Positions 35,750-46,612 of a DNA stretch of 64,000 nucleotides are shown one piece after another. The stretch covers positions 26,414,960-26,478,959 of the forward strand of contig NC_092563.1 of NCBI RefSeq assembly GCF_037975245.1. The letters are read 5' to 3'. The position numbers were made by a program, and so were the translations under genes. Each line of letters begins with the position of its first letter. Positions within the stretch are counted from its first letter, which is position 1. The stretch comes from Apostichopus japonicus. Its lineage: Eukaryota > Echinodermata > Holothuroidea > Aspidochirotida > Stichopodidae. The notes below the pieces were generated by a model. It saw only the letters and a list, made by a program, of their open reading frames with translations. It made no database searches and had not been told where the DNA came from.

Positions 35750-38700
35750 CTAGCGATAACGGGCAGGCCAATGGACGTGTCGCCCCGATCGTGTTGTGCG
35801 GGGAGCCGCATGAAGCGGTGGCTGGGCGACCTCCACGCTCGGAGAAAAAAAAGGCGTGCTTTCCGCGGCATCTCGTGCGGGAGGAAGGGCGAAATCTGTG
35901 TATGCTACTTTAAGGCGATCCACCGAGACTGTGTCGTGTCGTCCGTTGATATCGAGGGTGAAAAATTTGTCCGAACGTGAGAGAATTTTGTACGGTCCAT
36001 TGTAAGGTGGCTGGAGAGGTTTCCGCGTAGCGTCGTGGCGGACGAAAACATGAGAGCAAGTCCGCAAGTTAGAGTCCAAAGATGAAGTGTGATGCCGTGA
36101 TTCCTTTGACAAAAGCGGACGGAGACTTTTCATCGACTCCTTCAAGTTTTGAATATAAGTGGAGGGATCAGAAGACTCTATTTGTGACGTCCCATCAAAA
36201 AATTGACCGGGTAACCGAAGAGTGGTGCCGAACACCATTTCAGCGACGCAATGTCCTAAATCGACCTTAACCGCTGACCGGATCCCGAGAAGCACGAGCG
36301 GGAGGTAGTCTACCCAGTGTGTCGGGTCCATTTGAGCTTTTAAAGCCCCCTTTAACTGACGATGGAAACGTTCGACAACGCCGTTTGCTTGAGGGTGATA
36401 GGAAGTTGTGCGTGTGCGTTGCGTTCCGAGGATCCTAGTAAGAGAAGCGAAAAGACAAGATTCAAACTGACTACCGCGGTCTGTGGTGATGAGAGCTGGC
36501 ACACCATACAACGCTATCCAACGCTCGACTAACGCTCGGGCTACGGTCTCGGCCCGAATGTCTACGATTGGAACCGCTTCGGGCCAACGCGTGAAACGAT
36601 CGATGCACGTCAGTAGGTATGTAAATCCACGAGAGATAGGAAGTGGGCCCACAAGGTCGATGTGAATGTGAGCGAAACGGTTGTCTGGTGACGAAAAAAA
36701 CGCTAACGGCGCTTTGTTGTGTCGATGTACCTTAGATCGCTGGCACGCGATGCACGTTTTGGCCCAGAGTCGTACGTCTTTGTTAATAGAGGGCCACACA
36801 AATCGTGCAGTGATAAGTTTTTGAGTCGCTTTCACTCCAGGGTGAGATAGATTGTGTAAGCTGTCGAAGACTGCCCGGCGACAGTTGGATGGTACGAACG
36901 GCCTTTGCGTGCCGGTGGAAACATCACATGCGATCGTTGAAGAGGAGGCATGGAGAGGAAGATCTTTAATATCAAGCGAATTAGTTGACGTACGTAGTGT
37001 TCGCAACTCCTCGTCGTTGACTTGTGCTTTCGCAATTTCTTGCAACTCAATGCAGTCGCCAGAATGAAGTGCACCGATAGTGATGCGCGACAGGGCGTCT
37101 GCTGCCTGATTTTCCGATCCCTTAACATGGCGAATGTCAGACGTGAACTGCGAAATAAAATCCAGGTGCCTGATTTCCCGAGGGGAGTAACGATCAGGTG
37201 AAGTGGAAGAAGAAAAAACGAGAGGTTTGTGATCGGTAAGTATAAAGAATCGCCTACCTTCAAGCCAGTGTCGGAAATGTTTGATAACCAGGTAGATGGC
37301 TAAAAGTTCCCTTCCGAATGTGCTGTAGCGCGTTTCGGCGGGCTTCAATTTCTTCGAGAAGAAAGACAACGGTTTCCATTGACCGTTCACACATTGATGT
37401 AATACTCCGCCTACAGCTACGTCGGAGGCGTCTGTCATGAGACAAGTAGGGGCGTCGGGATGAGGGTGGCTCAAAAGAGTCGCGTCCGCGAGAGCAGATT
37501 TGCTATCGGTGAAAGCTTTATTCGCGACATCGGTCCACGAAATCTGTGTCGGCTTTTTCGGAAGTCCACGCAGAAGATTCGTTAGCGGTTGAAGCAGGCC
37601 TGCGCAATTGGGAATGAATCGCCTGTAGAAGTTTAACAGACCTAAGTATTCACGTAACTCACGTGAGGTAGAAGGTTGAGGGAACTGTCGGATGGCCTCA
37701 ACTTTCTCGGCGAGTGGGCGAATGCCCTGGGAAGTAATGTGATGTCCAAGGAAATCTAATGAGGAAACACCTAGCTGACATTTCGCGGGATTGATGAGAA
37801 CTCCGAAGTCATCAAAACGCTGGAACAATGCAGATAAGTCCTTGATGTGCTCTTCAGCAGTGTCGCTCGCGACGAGGACGTCATCAATATAAACAAAACA
37901 ATTCGGTAGCCCGCGCGTAACCTGATCTATGAATCTTTGAAAAGTTTGCGCAGCATTACGTAAGCCGAAGGGCATGCGCACAAATTCAAACAATCCGAAA
38001 GGCGTAGTGACAGCGGTTTTGCCAACATCTGCAGGGTCTACAGGAATTTGGTGGTATGCCCGTACAAGATCTATTTTCGAAAACACCTTCTTTAAGTGAA
38101 GCGAACCAGAGAAATCGTGTAAATGCGGAATAGGGTAATTATCATGTACGGTGATACTGTTCAATGCTCTGTAGTCACCACACGGTCTCCAATCCCCAGG
38201 GGTTTTCTTTGGTACCATGTGCAGTGGAGATGCCCAGGGGCTGTTGGATGGGCGAATGATTCCGAGCTGAAGCATATGTTCAAATTCCTGCTTTGCTATT
38301 TTTAGCCTGTCGGGGGCGAGGCGACGCGGGCGGGCAACTGTAGGTGCACCCTTGGTTTCGATGTGATGTGTAATACCATGTTTCACCGATCGCTCTAGGA
38401 AGCACGGTTTCGATATGTTGGGAAATCGGGCGAGTATCGCGTGGTACGGCGCCGACGCACCAACTGATGATAGAGAAGGCGAGACTGGTGAAACATTTGC
38501 GACAGAACCGCTAATACTGAAATTCGTAGTTGAGTCAACAAGTTTGTATCGGCGTAGATCGACCAGGAGGCCGAAGTGATGTAAGAAATCGACTCCTAAA
38601 ATCGGACCCGTGACCTCTGCAATGATGAAAACCCATCGGCATGTGCGCCGAAGGCCTAAGTCGAGCGTAAGAGAACGCATACCGTACGTTTTAATTGTAG

Positions 38701-38956
38701 ACTTGTTGATAGCCTGTAACTCGAAACTACTGGGGCCGGATCTACGATCGTCATGACTAGGTGGAATAACACTAACTTCCGCGCCGGTGTCAATCAAAAA
38801 TTTTCGATTTGATTGTTTGTCATACACATAAAACAAACGGCTTTTGGTGTTAGAGCCAGCAGAACTCGCCGCGTTTAGTTGCTGGCTTCGGTGTTTTCCG
38901 AACACGGCTGACGGCATTTTTGCGCTTTGTCGCCGTATGTGCGATGATACCAGCAT
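35750..38956 (-). CDS. pol: Retrotransposon Pol: protease, RT, RNase H, integrase
   Basis: A 1068-codon polyprotein that copies the element RNA into DNA and integrates it. Domain order is typical of Ty3/gypsy: aspartic protease with DTGA at residues 56-59; reverse transcriptase at about 215-420 with YIDD at 356-359; RNase H starting near TDAS at 508-511; integrase HHCC zinc finger (H701, H705, C735, C738) and DDE triad (D767, D826, E862), the last within [10 protein letters not shown]. The frame is uninterrupted and all listed catalytic residues are present. It overlaps gag by 82 nt in the -1 frame, so expression by -1 frameshifting is likely. The first Met at 38956 need not be used. Confidence 0.95.
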   Translation of the reverse strand: MLVSSHIRRQSAKMPSAVFGKHRSQQLNAASSAGSNTKSRLFYVYDKQSNRKFLIDTGAEVSVIPPSHDDRRSGPSSFELQAINKSTIKTYGMRSLTLDLGLRRTCRWVFIIAEVTGPILGVDFLHHFGLLVDLRRYKLVDSTTNFSISGSVANVSPVSPSLSSVGASAPYHAILARFPNISKPCFLERSVKHGITHHIETKGAPTVARPRRLAPDRLKIAKQEFEHMLQLGIIRPSNSPWASPLHMVPKKTPGDWRPCGDYRALNSITVHDNYPIPHLHDFSGSLHLKKVFSKIDLVRAYHQIPVDPADVGKTAVTTPFGLFEFVRMPFGLRNAAQTFQRFIDQVTRGLPNCFVYIDDVLVASDTAEEHIKDLSALFQRFDDFGVLINPAKCQLGVSSLDFLGHHITSQGIRPLAEKVEAIRQFPQPSTSRELREYLGLLNFYRRFIPNCAGLLQPLTNLLRGLPKKPTQISWTDVANKAFTDSKSALADATLLSHPHPDAPTCLMTDASDVAVGGVLHQCVNGQWKPLSFFSKKLKPAETRYSTFGRELLAIYLVIKHFRHWLEGRRFFILTDHKPLVFSSSTSPDRYSPREIRHLDFISQFTSDIRHVKGSENQAADALSRITIGALHSGDCIELQEIAKAQVNDEELRTLRTSTNSLDIKDLPLHASSSTIACDVSTGTQRPFVPSNCRRAVFDSLHNLSHPGVKATQKLITARFVWPSINKDVRLWAKTCIACQRSKVHRHNKAPLAFFSSPDNRFAHIHIDLVGPLPISRGFTYLLTCIDRFTRWPEAVPIVDIRAETVARALVERWIALYGVPALITTDRGSQFESCLFASLTRILGTQRTRTTSYHPQANGVVERFHRQLKGALKAQMDPTHWVDYLPLVLLGIRSAVKVDLGHCVAEMVFGTTLRLPGQFFDGTSQIESSDPSTYIQNLKESMKSLRPLLSKESRHHTSSLDSNLRTCSHVFVRHDATRKPLQPPYNGPYKILSRSDKFFTLDINGRHDTVSVDRLKVAYTDFALPPARDAAESTPFFSPSVEVAQPPLHAAPRTTRSGRHVHWPARYR

Positions 38957-39696
38957 ATTTCGCTGGCTGCGGGGGAATCCCTGCGCTTGCGAGAACTGGA
39001 GCGGCTTCGGCTTTGCTGCCTATTAAGGCGCATTGACAGGTCCTCAAGCTGTCTCGAAAGACGCCCAACATGTTGCTCTAAACGCTGTATATTCGAAACT
39101 TCCGGCGTAGTGGTTGCTACAGCGTTCACAGTAGGTGTGGCTACTTCAAGTATTTTGTCGGCTAGCTCAGCGATCTGTTCTACCTTGACGTCCTCACTGC
39201 TAGAAGCAAGGACTAGTTGCACGTTCGTAGGTAGTCTCTGAAGAAATAGTTGTTTGAGGATCGATTCCTCGAGCTTTTTACCCCCTAATAACTGTTGCAT
39301 GTGTCTCAACAATTGCGACGGTTTTCTGTCGCCTAAAGTGACTTCGTTTAGGAGTTGTTGTAGACGCTGCTGTTCTGAAACGGCGGTCCGCTTTATAAGG
39401 GTGTCTTTCAGAGTTTTATACCGATCAGCTTGAGGGGGACTTAAAAGCAGATCCCGAACTTCCTGAGCTATGTCGGGGGTTAGTGATGCAACGATATACG
39501 AATATTTTGTATCCTGTGATGTGACACGCTTTGTTGCGAATTGTGCTTCTACCTGTGCAAACCACAACAGGGGATCCCCTGGCCAAAATGGTGGAAGCTT
39601 TATGCTAACCGTTGCCATTGATTTTTCGGTTCTTTCTACGTCGCTTTCCGTAGACATTCTGAGAAGAAGGCTGAACAAATCCCAACGAAAATGCAA
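38875..39696 (-). CDS. gag: Retrotransposon Gag with CHCC zinc finger
   Basis: A 273-codon structural protein packaging element RNA. A more likely start is the internal Met at 39657 ([12 protein letters not shown]), giving 260 aa. The middle region resembles retrotransposon Gag capsid ([20 protein letters not shown], then VRDLLLSPP and [14 protein letters not shown]-like text). Near the C-terminus a Ser/Arg-rich stretch precedes C248-x2-H251-x9-C261-x3-C265, the unusual CHCC finger of the CsRn1 clade in place of the common CCHC knuckle. It overlaps pol by 82 nt. Confidence 0.9.
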   Translation of the reverse strand: MHFRWDLFSLLLRMSTESDVERTEKSMATVSIKLPPFWPGDPLLWFAQVEAQFATKRVTSQDTKYSYIVASLTPDIAQEVRDLLLSPPQADRYKTLKDTLIKRTAVSEQQRLQQLLNEVTLGDRKPSQLLRHMQQLLGGKKLEESILKQLFLQRLPTNVQLVLASSSEDVKVEQIAELADKILEVATPTVNAVATTTPEVSNIQRLEQHVGRLSRQLEDLSMRLNRQQSRSRSSSRKRRDSPAASEICWYHRTYGDKAQKCRQPCSENTEASN

Positions 39697-39731
39697 GCGA
39701 AATTGCTACGCCGGGCCTATGCTCTAATTAG

Positions 39732-39749
39732 ATCACGTCGGGGTCACCA
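39732..39749 (-). other. Primer-binding site for tRNA-Trp
   Basis: The - strand reads TGGTGACCCCGACGTGAT, complementary to the CCA end and acceptor/T-stem of animal tRNA-Trp. It lies 1 nt inside the 5' LTR edge, the normal position for priming minus-strand DNA synthesis. Confidence 0.88.
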
Positions 39750-39750
39750 A

Positions 39751-39821
39751 TTTAGTGAATTTAATACGTTTATAAACTCACCTTTTTTCTTCACAGATAT
39801 CTCTAACCAGTTCCAGTTTTT
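39751..39821 (-). repeat. 5' LTR, inner fragment
   Basis: 71 bp identical in layout to 35105-35175 of the 3' LTR, adjacent to the primer-binding site. The LTR is broken here by the insertion 39822-41469. Confidence 0.9.
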
Positions 39822-41469
39822 GGTTTCGATGAAATCGTAACCTATGCATTCATGCAGGCGGAGAGTGTGTGTATGTGTGTATGTATGTATGCGTGTGTGT
39901 GTGTGTGTGACGCCTGGCTTGTAAACACGGTATCTCAAGTAGGGAAGCTTGGACCAATCTAATATTTGGTGTATATGAGTACCACATTGAGTAGATGTGC
40001 CCTATTTTTTGTGTTGCCTGTGAAGGTCACCAAAGGTCAGTTAGAGGCCAAAAACCAAAATATTAAAACAAGCAATAACTCCCATTGACAGGATCCGACA
40101 TGGTTAATATTTTGGGACCAGTTGTGAATGGGGTAAGGGATCATTTCAAAACATAACGGTCATGTGATCCAAGGTCAACAAAGGTCAATCAGGGGTCAAA
40201 AACTAGTATTTTTGCAATAACTTGAGAACCAAATGTCCGTGAAGGTTGGGAGTTGCGCTATTGTAATCAGGGAGTCGACCCGCATCTAGGTGACCTTTGA
40301 CCTCAGGTTGACCTCCGGTGACCTTTATCAGTTTTTTGGGTTATTTGAATTTTCGTGGCCATAATCGGATCTCAAAGGTACCTTCCGATCAAAATGGTCC
40401 ATAGTTGACCCCTGTGCGACCTTCGTGTGCGAAGTTATCAGAGGTCAATGTTTTTGTTTTATAATAAGTACAGTTAGGATGGTCGCACAGACTTGTCATG
40501 TTGCTTTTTGGAATCAGCGTGTCAAACTACATCTGATTGCGAGGTCAAAAGGTCAAAGGTCAAATCTTAAAAAATATGCTCATTTTAGGAGATACGGGGC
40601 AAAACAAAATAGAACAAAGATTAGCTCAAAAAATTGTTGACATATGATAGAGCTTTTTGTGCTGAATATAGGAAACCAACTCCCGCTTCAATCGGACACC
40701 CAGTTCTCAAGTTATGAGGGGCCAAAGGTTGGTTTTGATACATTTCTAGCAATAACATTATGTGTGTACATTGTAGGCCAAACAAATTTTAGGACAGAGT
40801 GCACCTCATCAAGAGAAACATTTTTGATAAAAACCATCAGGTCATCCAAGGTCATTCAAGGTTGATTATGTGCCAAAAACTCCCAACTTATGCTAATTTT
40901 TGCAACAACTTCTAGTCACGAAGTCTGACATGGCTGGTATATTAGGACAAGTTGTGAATGAAGTAGGGACACATTTTCCAAAATAACCGTGATGTGATCC
41001 AAGGTCACCAAAGGTCATTTATGGGTCAAAATGTGTTTTTTCCCGATAACTTGTGAAACTACCACTGACAGGGTTGAGAGTTACGCTATTGTAATACAAT
41101 GGTCGAACTGCATTTGGGTGACCTTTTACCTCAGGTTGACCTCCAGTGACCTGTATTAGCTTCTTTCAAGTTGATTCTTAGAAGTTTCGTGGGCATATTC
41201 CAATCTAACTTGTCCATAAGTGGACTCCTCTGCAACCCTAATGTGCGAAGTTATTAAGAGATTTGGTTTGGTTTTGTAATACTTTCCATGGTGTGTGGAT
41301 TCATAACATTGAGTACAAGAACCCTATTGCTTTTGATGGAGGTGTGTATAACCACGTACAGTAGACTGACCTGTGTTAGCATGTCATAGTGAGCTAGTTC
41401 TGGTTATACTAAAAAGCAGAAGTCTAGTGCATTAAAGTCATCGAAACCTCAATGCATTTTGCATTCTGG
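39822..41469. mobile_element. 1.65-kb insertion in the 5' LTR, AGGTCA-rich
   Basis: Interrupts the LTR after a TTTTT run, with at most a 2-bp TT duplication. GGTTTCGATGA at the left end recurs inverted near the right end (TCATCGAAACC at about 41439). The interior holds two diverged direct copies offset by about 838 bp (GTTGTGAATG..GTAGGGA and GGTTGACCTCC..TGACCT regions). It contains at least four AGGTCA-N4-AGGTCA pairs (40024, 40172, 40839, 41002) and a DR2/DR1 triplet at 40542-40562. No coding frame is recognised. Class unknown; non-autonomous DNA transposon is the best guess. Confidence 0.75.
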
Positions 41470-41947
41470 TTATAAGAAGGGCGTCGCTGGTGCCTGGCGC
41501 AGAACAGCGATAGTTTCTTCCTCATAACAAAATATAGAAACGGGACAACTCAAAATACTCTTGTAACCACTAATCCAATACGTTGTTTAATAATTAAGTC
41601 GTGAAAGTCGTGATCCTCAGAATGAAATCAAAGAAGAATTCCAATAACGCGCACTGATGCATTAATGATAGATCCCGGACTAATGAATATGAAAACAGCG
41701 GAAACTCCAATATAAATGATCGTAGATGCGATAAATAAAAAAACACTTGTTATCAAGCGTGATTTCGATAGGAGAATGATATCGTGGGAAGAACTCCTCT
41801 TTTTGGCCAAAGACTCGTTCCTAACGGTTGAGTCACACAACCCGGGGTCATGGGTTAATCGCTTATGTCCATTTGCCCGAGAGTAATGACTAATGAGATA
41901 TTTAGTAAAAACCGACAATGACTGAAATTCCAAAGTAGGTCGCTACA
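41470..41947 (-). repeat. 5' LTR, outer fragment
   Basis: 478 bp matching 35174-35651 of the 3' LTR with about two substitutions. It ends at GGTCGCTACA followed by the ATTG target duplication. Taken alone it would pass for a solo LTR; the matching TSD shows it belongs to the element at 35105. Confidence 0.92.
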
Positions 41948-42144
41948 ATTGTAATAGGCCTGTATGTTTTGAGTGTACTCCGTCCAACATTATCAAAACC
42001 TAGCATGTCCCGATGTATTACAAAGGGAGGGAGGGGGGGGGTGAGTTAATGGTACTGAGATTTTATCATCATAGTAGTCTCGGAAATTATCTACTTGAGG
42101 CAACTGAGCCCTCACCGCCTCCTACTTTATGGTAAAATAAATCA

Positions 42145-42655
42145 AATGTTCCTCCCATGACGAGGCGGGCAACTCTCTTCAGACCAAATTCTTTGTTCCG
42201 GGGGAAGTATGGTTGCAAGCTACAACTTAAATGAATTAACGGAAGGGCAGAACCATGAAGGAGTGGAGCCTGCGGTTTAATTTGACTCAACACGGGGAAA
42301 CCTACCCGGCCCGGACACCGTTAGGATTGACAGATTGAGAGCTCTTTCTTGATTTTGTGGATGGTGGTGCATGGCCTTTCTTAGTTCGTGGAGTGATTTG
42401 TCTGGTTAATTCCGATAACGAACGAGACTCTTGCTTGCTAAATAGTTCGGCCACCCGTCTTGGTGAGCCGCGAACTTCTTAGAGGGACATATGGATTTCA
42501 GCCATGCGAGATGGAGCAATAACAGGTCTGTGATGCCCTTAGATGTCCGGGGCCGCATCGAATACATTTGCTTTCGGCCGAAAGGTCCGGCTATTCTGCT
42601 GAGACTTCTCCGTACTGGGGACAGGGACTTGTAATAATGTGTGCCTTGAACAGCT
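42145..42655 (+). pseudogene. 18S rRNA fragment (nuclear SSU pseudogene)
   Basis: About 510 bp following the 3'-central part of eukaryotic 18S rRNA in sense orientation. Landmarks in order are TTCCGGGGGAAGTATGGTTG, GGAGTGGAGCCTGCGG, TTTGACTCAACACGGG, GGATTGACAGATTGAGAGCT, GGTGGTGCATGGCC, TCCGATAACGAACGAGACTC, AACAGGTCTGTGATGCCC and TTAGATGTCCGGGGCCGCA. After that the match weakens. Substitutions and indels fall in universally conserved helices, so it is a degenerate copy. No 5.8S or 28S sequence adjoins it. Confidence 0.88.
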
Positions 42656-42659
42656 ACAG

Positions 42660-44412
42660 TTTTCAGAGCTTGTCGAAGGAGATCTGAATAAAGTTATTTT
42701 ACGTAAAAACAAATCCATAGTCTAGACGAGTTTCCATGCGTTCTGAGCATCGATTATTATAGGGGAGGGTTCTGTTGGGTCTTTGCTCAGTCACTCGGGA
42801 TTGAACATCCTGGGTCGACGCCACAGTTTGCTGACAACAGTGGTTAGTTAAACCATCACAAGCGCTCCAGGAATGATTGATGGAGGAACATGGATATTTG
42901 TTGATGAAACGTAATTAATTAGAGTTCAATTGTGAGGGAAAACGATCTGTACTAAAACTAAACGATTCTTAAATAGCCGCAGAAAAATTTCTTGCTGCAT
43001 TTCTATAGTTAGGTATTGCAAAAATCACAACAGATTCAGAAAGCTTTATCTGATGAATCACTTAGGTGGTTAAACTTAATGTGACGCTACCGATTGCAAA
43101 TGAATTGTGTTTATTTGTGAAAAGGTGGACCTCTTCAAATGAACTGGTCATTTAACTTTTTGGGGTGACGGCTTTGCGCTTGGTGTTCGAATTGGTCACG
43201 TAATGCTATGCAAAACATCGAAGGGTCTCGCTATTGTTTGATACTACCTCGCATTTAAGGTAGCATATATACGCCCATTAAAAGTTCTTTGACTTACACA
43301 CTAAATCACAAAAGTAATGTGGCCTCTAAGTCAAGATAGAATTCTCACTAGCTAAACGCTACCCATCACTGGATAGCTGAAAAGTTGGCCTTTTATGGCA
43401 CTATCAATTTTTCGTATCATGACCATGTAGAATGTTTGCTATCAGCGCCCGAAGTTTTCGTCACTTGTAAACAAACCTCTTCACTCAGTAGTAAACAATT
43501 TTCGTACGCTGCTCCTGGGAGGCCTAAAGGGGTCTAAAATTGCCTCAATTGACCCATTTTATTCCATTCATGCTTTTCAACATGTAAGTCACAAAAAAAA
43601 ACAGATTCTGATTGATAACATATTAAAAAAGATGTTTTCCTACTGCATTTTGGCACTTTTCCTGAAGGAGAACAGTACATCCGGCTGGATTGATATAGAC
43701 TCTAATAGGAGTATGCCACCTTAGCAAAATTATTAAATTTGAAATGCACGCTGATGAATGAAAAGGATCTAAATCCGTATCATTGTACAACAGTATTTGT
43801 AATTAAAATTAATATAAAAAATATTTAACAGAGTTAAAATAATTTATTATTACTATTTTAAATATTTGAATGAACAATAGTATTTTCAATGATAGTATCA
43901 GATTTATAATATTATTTCAAATGCACAAGCTGATGCCACCTCGTAACATCATTTCCAAGATTCTTCATATTTTGTTTCTACGGAGAACCCGATGTACTGT
44001 AATCCTCGAAATCTAACTTGAGTATTCACGTATTTATTGAGGTAAAAAGTTTCTTAAGTTAAGCGAATATGATAATTGCACTTATATCATTACATTTATC
44101 ACGAATTGAAGTATTTTTTTTGTGGCCAGCCGTGTAATACGCTGACGATACAGCTTGCCTAGTTTGAATTTCATATGCTGTCATGTCTTAGTTATCGATC
44201 ACACGTAGCCTTCATATGTGTTAGTAGTTTCGCGAAATAGCCGAAATAGCTTATTCAGGATCAGTTTTCATTTATCCTAGTGGGCAAGACCAACTTGGTA
44301 CCTGATCATTTAAAGCATTGTTCGAGTAAATAAAAATTGCAATATTTGGTTTGTCAAGACCTTTCCAGAAAGTCATCTTCTGTATGCTTGGGGCTTGACT
44401 TGAGTGGACTAG
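42660..44412. other. Intergenic, no gene recognised
   Basis: AT-rich DNA without convincing open frames or repeats. Confidence 0.5.
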
Positions 44413-44934
44413 CTAGGCTAGTAGTAGTATAATCAGTATTGCGAAGTTCGCCATACTGCGAATTCCGGCACCCTAAGAAATACACGATTTTCACCATGAA
44501 AACCTACAGGAAGAGCCAAATTTCACCAAAAAGTACGAAGCTACAGTTATTTTCTCTCCAAAATGACCCGTGTGCAAGAAATTACTTACATATTTGTCAA
44601 TAAAATGACGAAGATCTATGAAGTCTGTTATAATTACTGAAAGAGCAACAGCGCCACCAATTTTTACCAGCGCCACACTGTGGGTTGCGTGTCCGAACTT
44701 CGCAATACTCTAGCAAGAAATACCAGTTCCACAATCACGAAGAATCTTCTTGGAAAACAACGTGAAAACAGTTTGCAGGAAAGAAAGTTTGGCCGTGTAT
44801 CGTACTATAACAAAATTCTCCCACCATATCAAGTATATTTTCAAATGATTTATACCAGAAGATTTAGTTTTGGGGTGTTTTAAGTCTTAAGTGGCCGAAC
44901 TTCGAAGTCACCATCCTACTATTACTAAGCCTAG
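44413..44934. mobile_element. Putative TIR element, about 520 bp
   Basis: The ends form roughly 40-bp imperfect inverted repeats: CTAGGCTAGTAGTAGTA...GCGAAGTTCG at the left, and CGAACTTCG...TACTATTACTAAGCCTAG at the right. A further inverted CGAACTTCGCAATACT occurs inside near 44695. No transposase and no clear TSD, so superfamily is unassigned. Confidence 0.45.
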
Positions 44935-46120
44935 TATTAGTTACAACCATTGGCCAGGCATCATACATTGTCTTCCAAATACACTATATGTTTGTATTAG
45001 GTCGGTAGTACTGTAGTGAAACGAGTACTATAAACATTGCCATAAATCAATGCCAATCAGAATTTATCTGTGTTTGGCTGAAACTTTTCTTCAATTAATA
45101 TCTTGCCATAAGACTAAGACAGTAAGAGAAAGCAAATATATATATTTATCCTAGTCAGGGTTTTCGTTAGTAGCCGGGACCCGGGTCAAATGACCCGCCT
45201 ACTGCACGAACATGACCCGGCTACTTTGGGACGCTCAGTAAAAACAAAGACGACAAAAAAAAAAGACGACAAAAAAAAAAGACAAAAAAAAAAAAGACGA
45301 CAAAAAAAAAAAGACGGAAAAAAAAATCGGAAAAAAAATGTAATGGATTAGGATTCACCGTGATATTACCCACGCAAGTACACGCCGCACATACAATTGT
45401 GCATGGTTCGAAATTATTACAACCCACAACCACAATCAGACCGGTTTATCACTGGCTTTATGTCATTTCCCCGCTCAAATGAACCAGTTGCTGCTATCAG
45501 TTTCTTTTCTTACTAGCCTACTTATTCCCCCCATATACTCCCTGCGCAACCACGAAACCGACTAGGAATATGACATCACTCAACATGCCCTAACCCATTT
45601 CCGAATTCCCTGAACAAGGTTCTCGGTATGCTACTACAAAAAAATTGAGGAGAAAAAAAGAAAAATAGGACAGAAGAAAGGGGTGATTGGGAGGGGGCAA
45701 TATCATTGACCAAACAGCTGTACATTGCACCATTTTGCATCTTGGGACTTTTTAAATTGCAATTTTCCGGCAAAACTTCTCCGGAGAAAAAAATTTCCGG
45801 AGAACTTCTTTGTTTTCTCCATCTTGGCTATTTGTTTATGTTGTGTGTTTATGGTTTCACCACATTTTGATCAAAATTTCAAGAATTCTGTAAATTATGT
45901 TTCTCATTTACCTCATGGATATCTATTTTCTTCACAAAATATCCCCTGAGATTCAGATGGCAAAATTGATTAAGTACAGCTGTGTGGAAACCACCTAGTA
46001 CATACTGTAGGAATACAGACTGTATAGTGAGTACTCTTGGAAGCTATTAGCAATATACTAAAATTAGTATTAAACTTAATATTGCTAACTCTTAAAAAGT
46101 CTAATTGCAGATGTATGTAT
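44935..46120. other. Intergenic, upstream of RPGRIP1L
   Basis: Holds a GACAAAAAA-type low-complexity run at 45245-45338 and a small GC-rich inverted repeat (GTAGCCGGG / CCCGGCTAC) at 45172-45225. No gene recognised. Confidence 0.5.
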
Positions 46121-46124
46121 GTAT

Positions 46125-46612
46125 TGTTAATCCTCCTGCAAACAGGAACTCGCAAAGAACCCATCATTGGCTCATCAAAGCCGCAAGCTGACCGAAGTCA
46201 GTCTCTTAGATTCATATTTTCATAACGCCGGTTCATAACGATTCATAACGCCGGTGCCTTTCAATCATAAGGTCTCGAGTTTGAGTCACTCCAAGATTAA
46301 TGTATGTTGTCCAGTTACAGAGCTGTTGCAATTGACAATTCATAATCATGGACGTTAAAATATGAATCTAAGAGACTGACTTTGGTCAGCTTGCCGCCCT
46401 GATAAGCCAACAATGGCTTCCTGATGAGTTCCTGATGGGTTCCTGCTTGCAGGAGGATCTATAATACATACTGTACATATTTAACGTCCATAATTATGAA
46501 TTGTCAACAACTCTGTAACTAGACGACATACATTAATCTTGGAGTGACTCCAACTCGGGACCTTATGATTGAAAGGCACCGGCGTTAACCACTGAGCTAA
46601 CACTCCAGATCT
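46125..46612. mobile_element. Inverted pair of tRNA-derived SINE copies
   Basis: Arrangement A-B-A'-B', where the primes mark inverted copies: A 46125-46222, B 46238-46350, A' about 46355-46460, B' about 46478-46590. Read on the - strand from 46612, the B' head is tRNA-like (TTAGCTCAGTGGTTAACGCC as A-box, GGTCCCGAGTTGGAGTC as decayed B-box). B is a + strand head lacking its first bases. The arms are close enough to fold. It lies about 0.8 kb upstream of the first RPGRIP1L coding exon. Confidence 0.6.

Larger units (their letters stand above)
35105..41947 (-). mobile_element. Ty3/gypsy LTR retrotransposon, CsRn1-like, with nested insertion
   Basis: Read on the - strand: the 5' LTR (41947-41470 continuing 39821-39751, split by the insertion 39822-41469), a primer-binding site 39732-39749 complementary to the 3' end of tRNA-Trp, gag, pol, a polypurine tract AGGAGGGGGCTA, and the 3' LTR 35651-35105. 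The target duplication ATTG (or ATTGT) lies at 35101-35104 and 41948-41951, outside both LTRs, and proves the outer limits. A tRNA-Trp primer and a CHCC Gag finger are recognised traits of the CsRn1 clade. gag and pol are both open and the LTRs differ at about two positions in roughly 547 bp, so the insertion is recent. Confidence 0.93.

Noticed and set aside
38850-39241. Overlapping + and - frames within gag (84 and 73 codons)
   Set aside because: Shadows of the gag frame with no domain content.
41470-41947. Solo LTR
   Set aside because: The ATTG target duplication pairs it with 35101-35104, and its missing 71 bp lies at 39751-39821, so it is the split 5' LTR.
45157-45230. CAGGGTTTTCG with GTAGCCGGG/CCCGGCTAC hairpin as a transposon end
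   Set aside because: No second terminus could be found.
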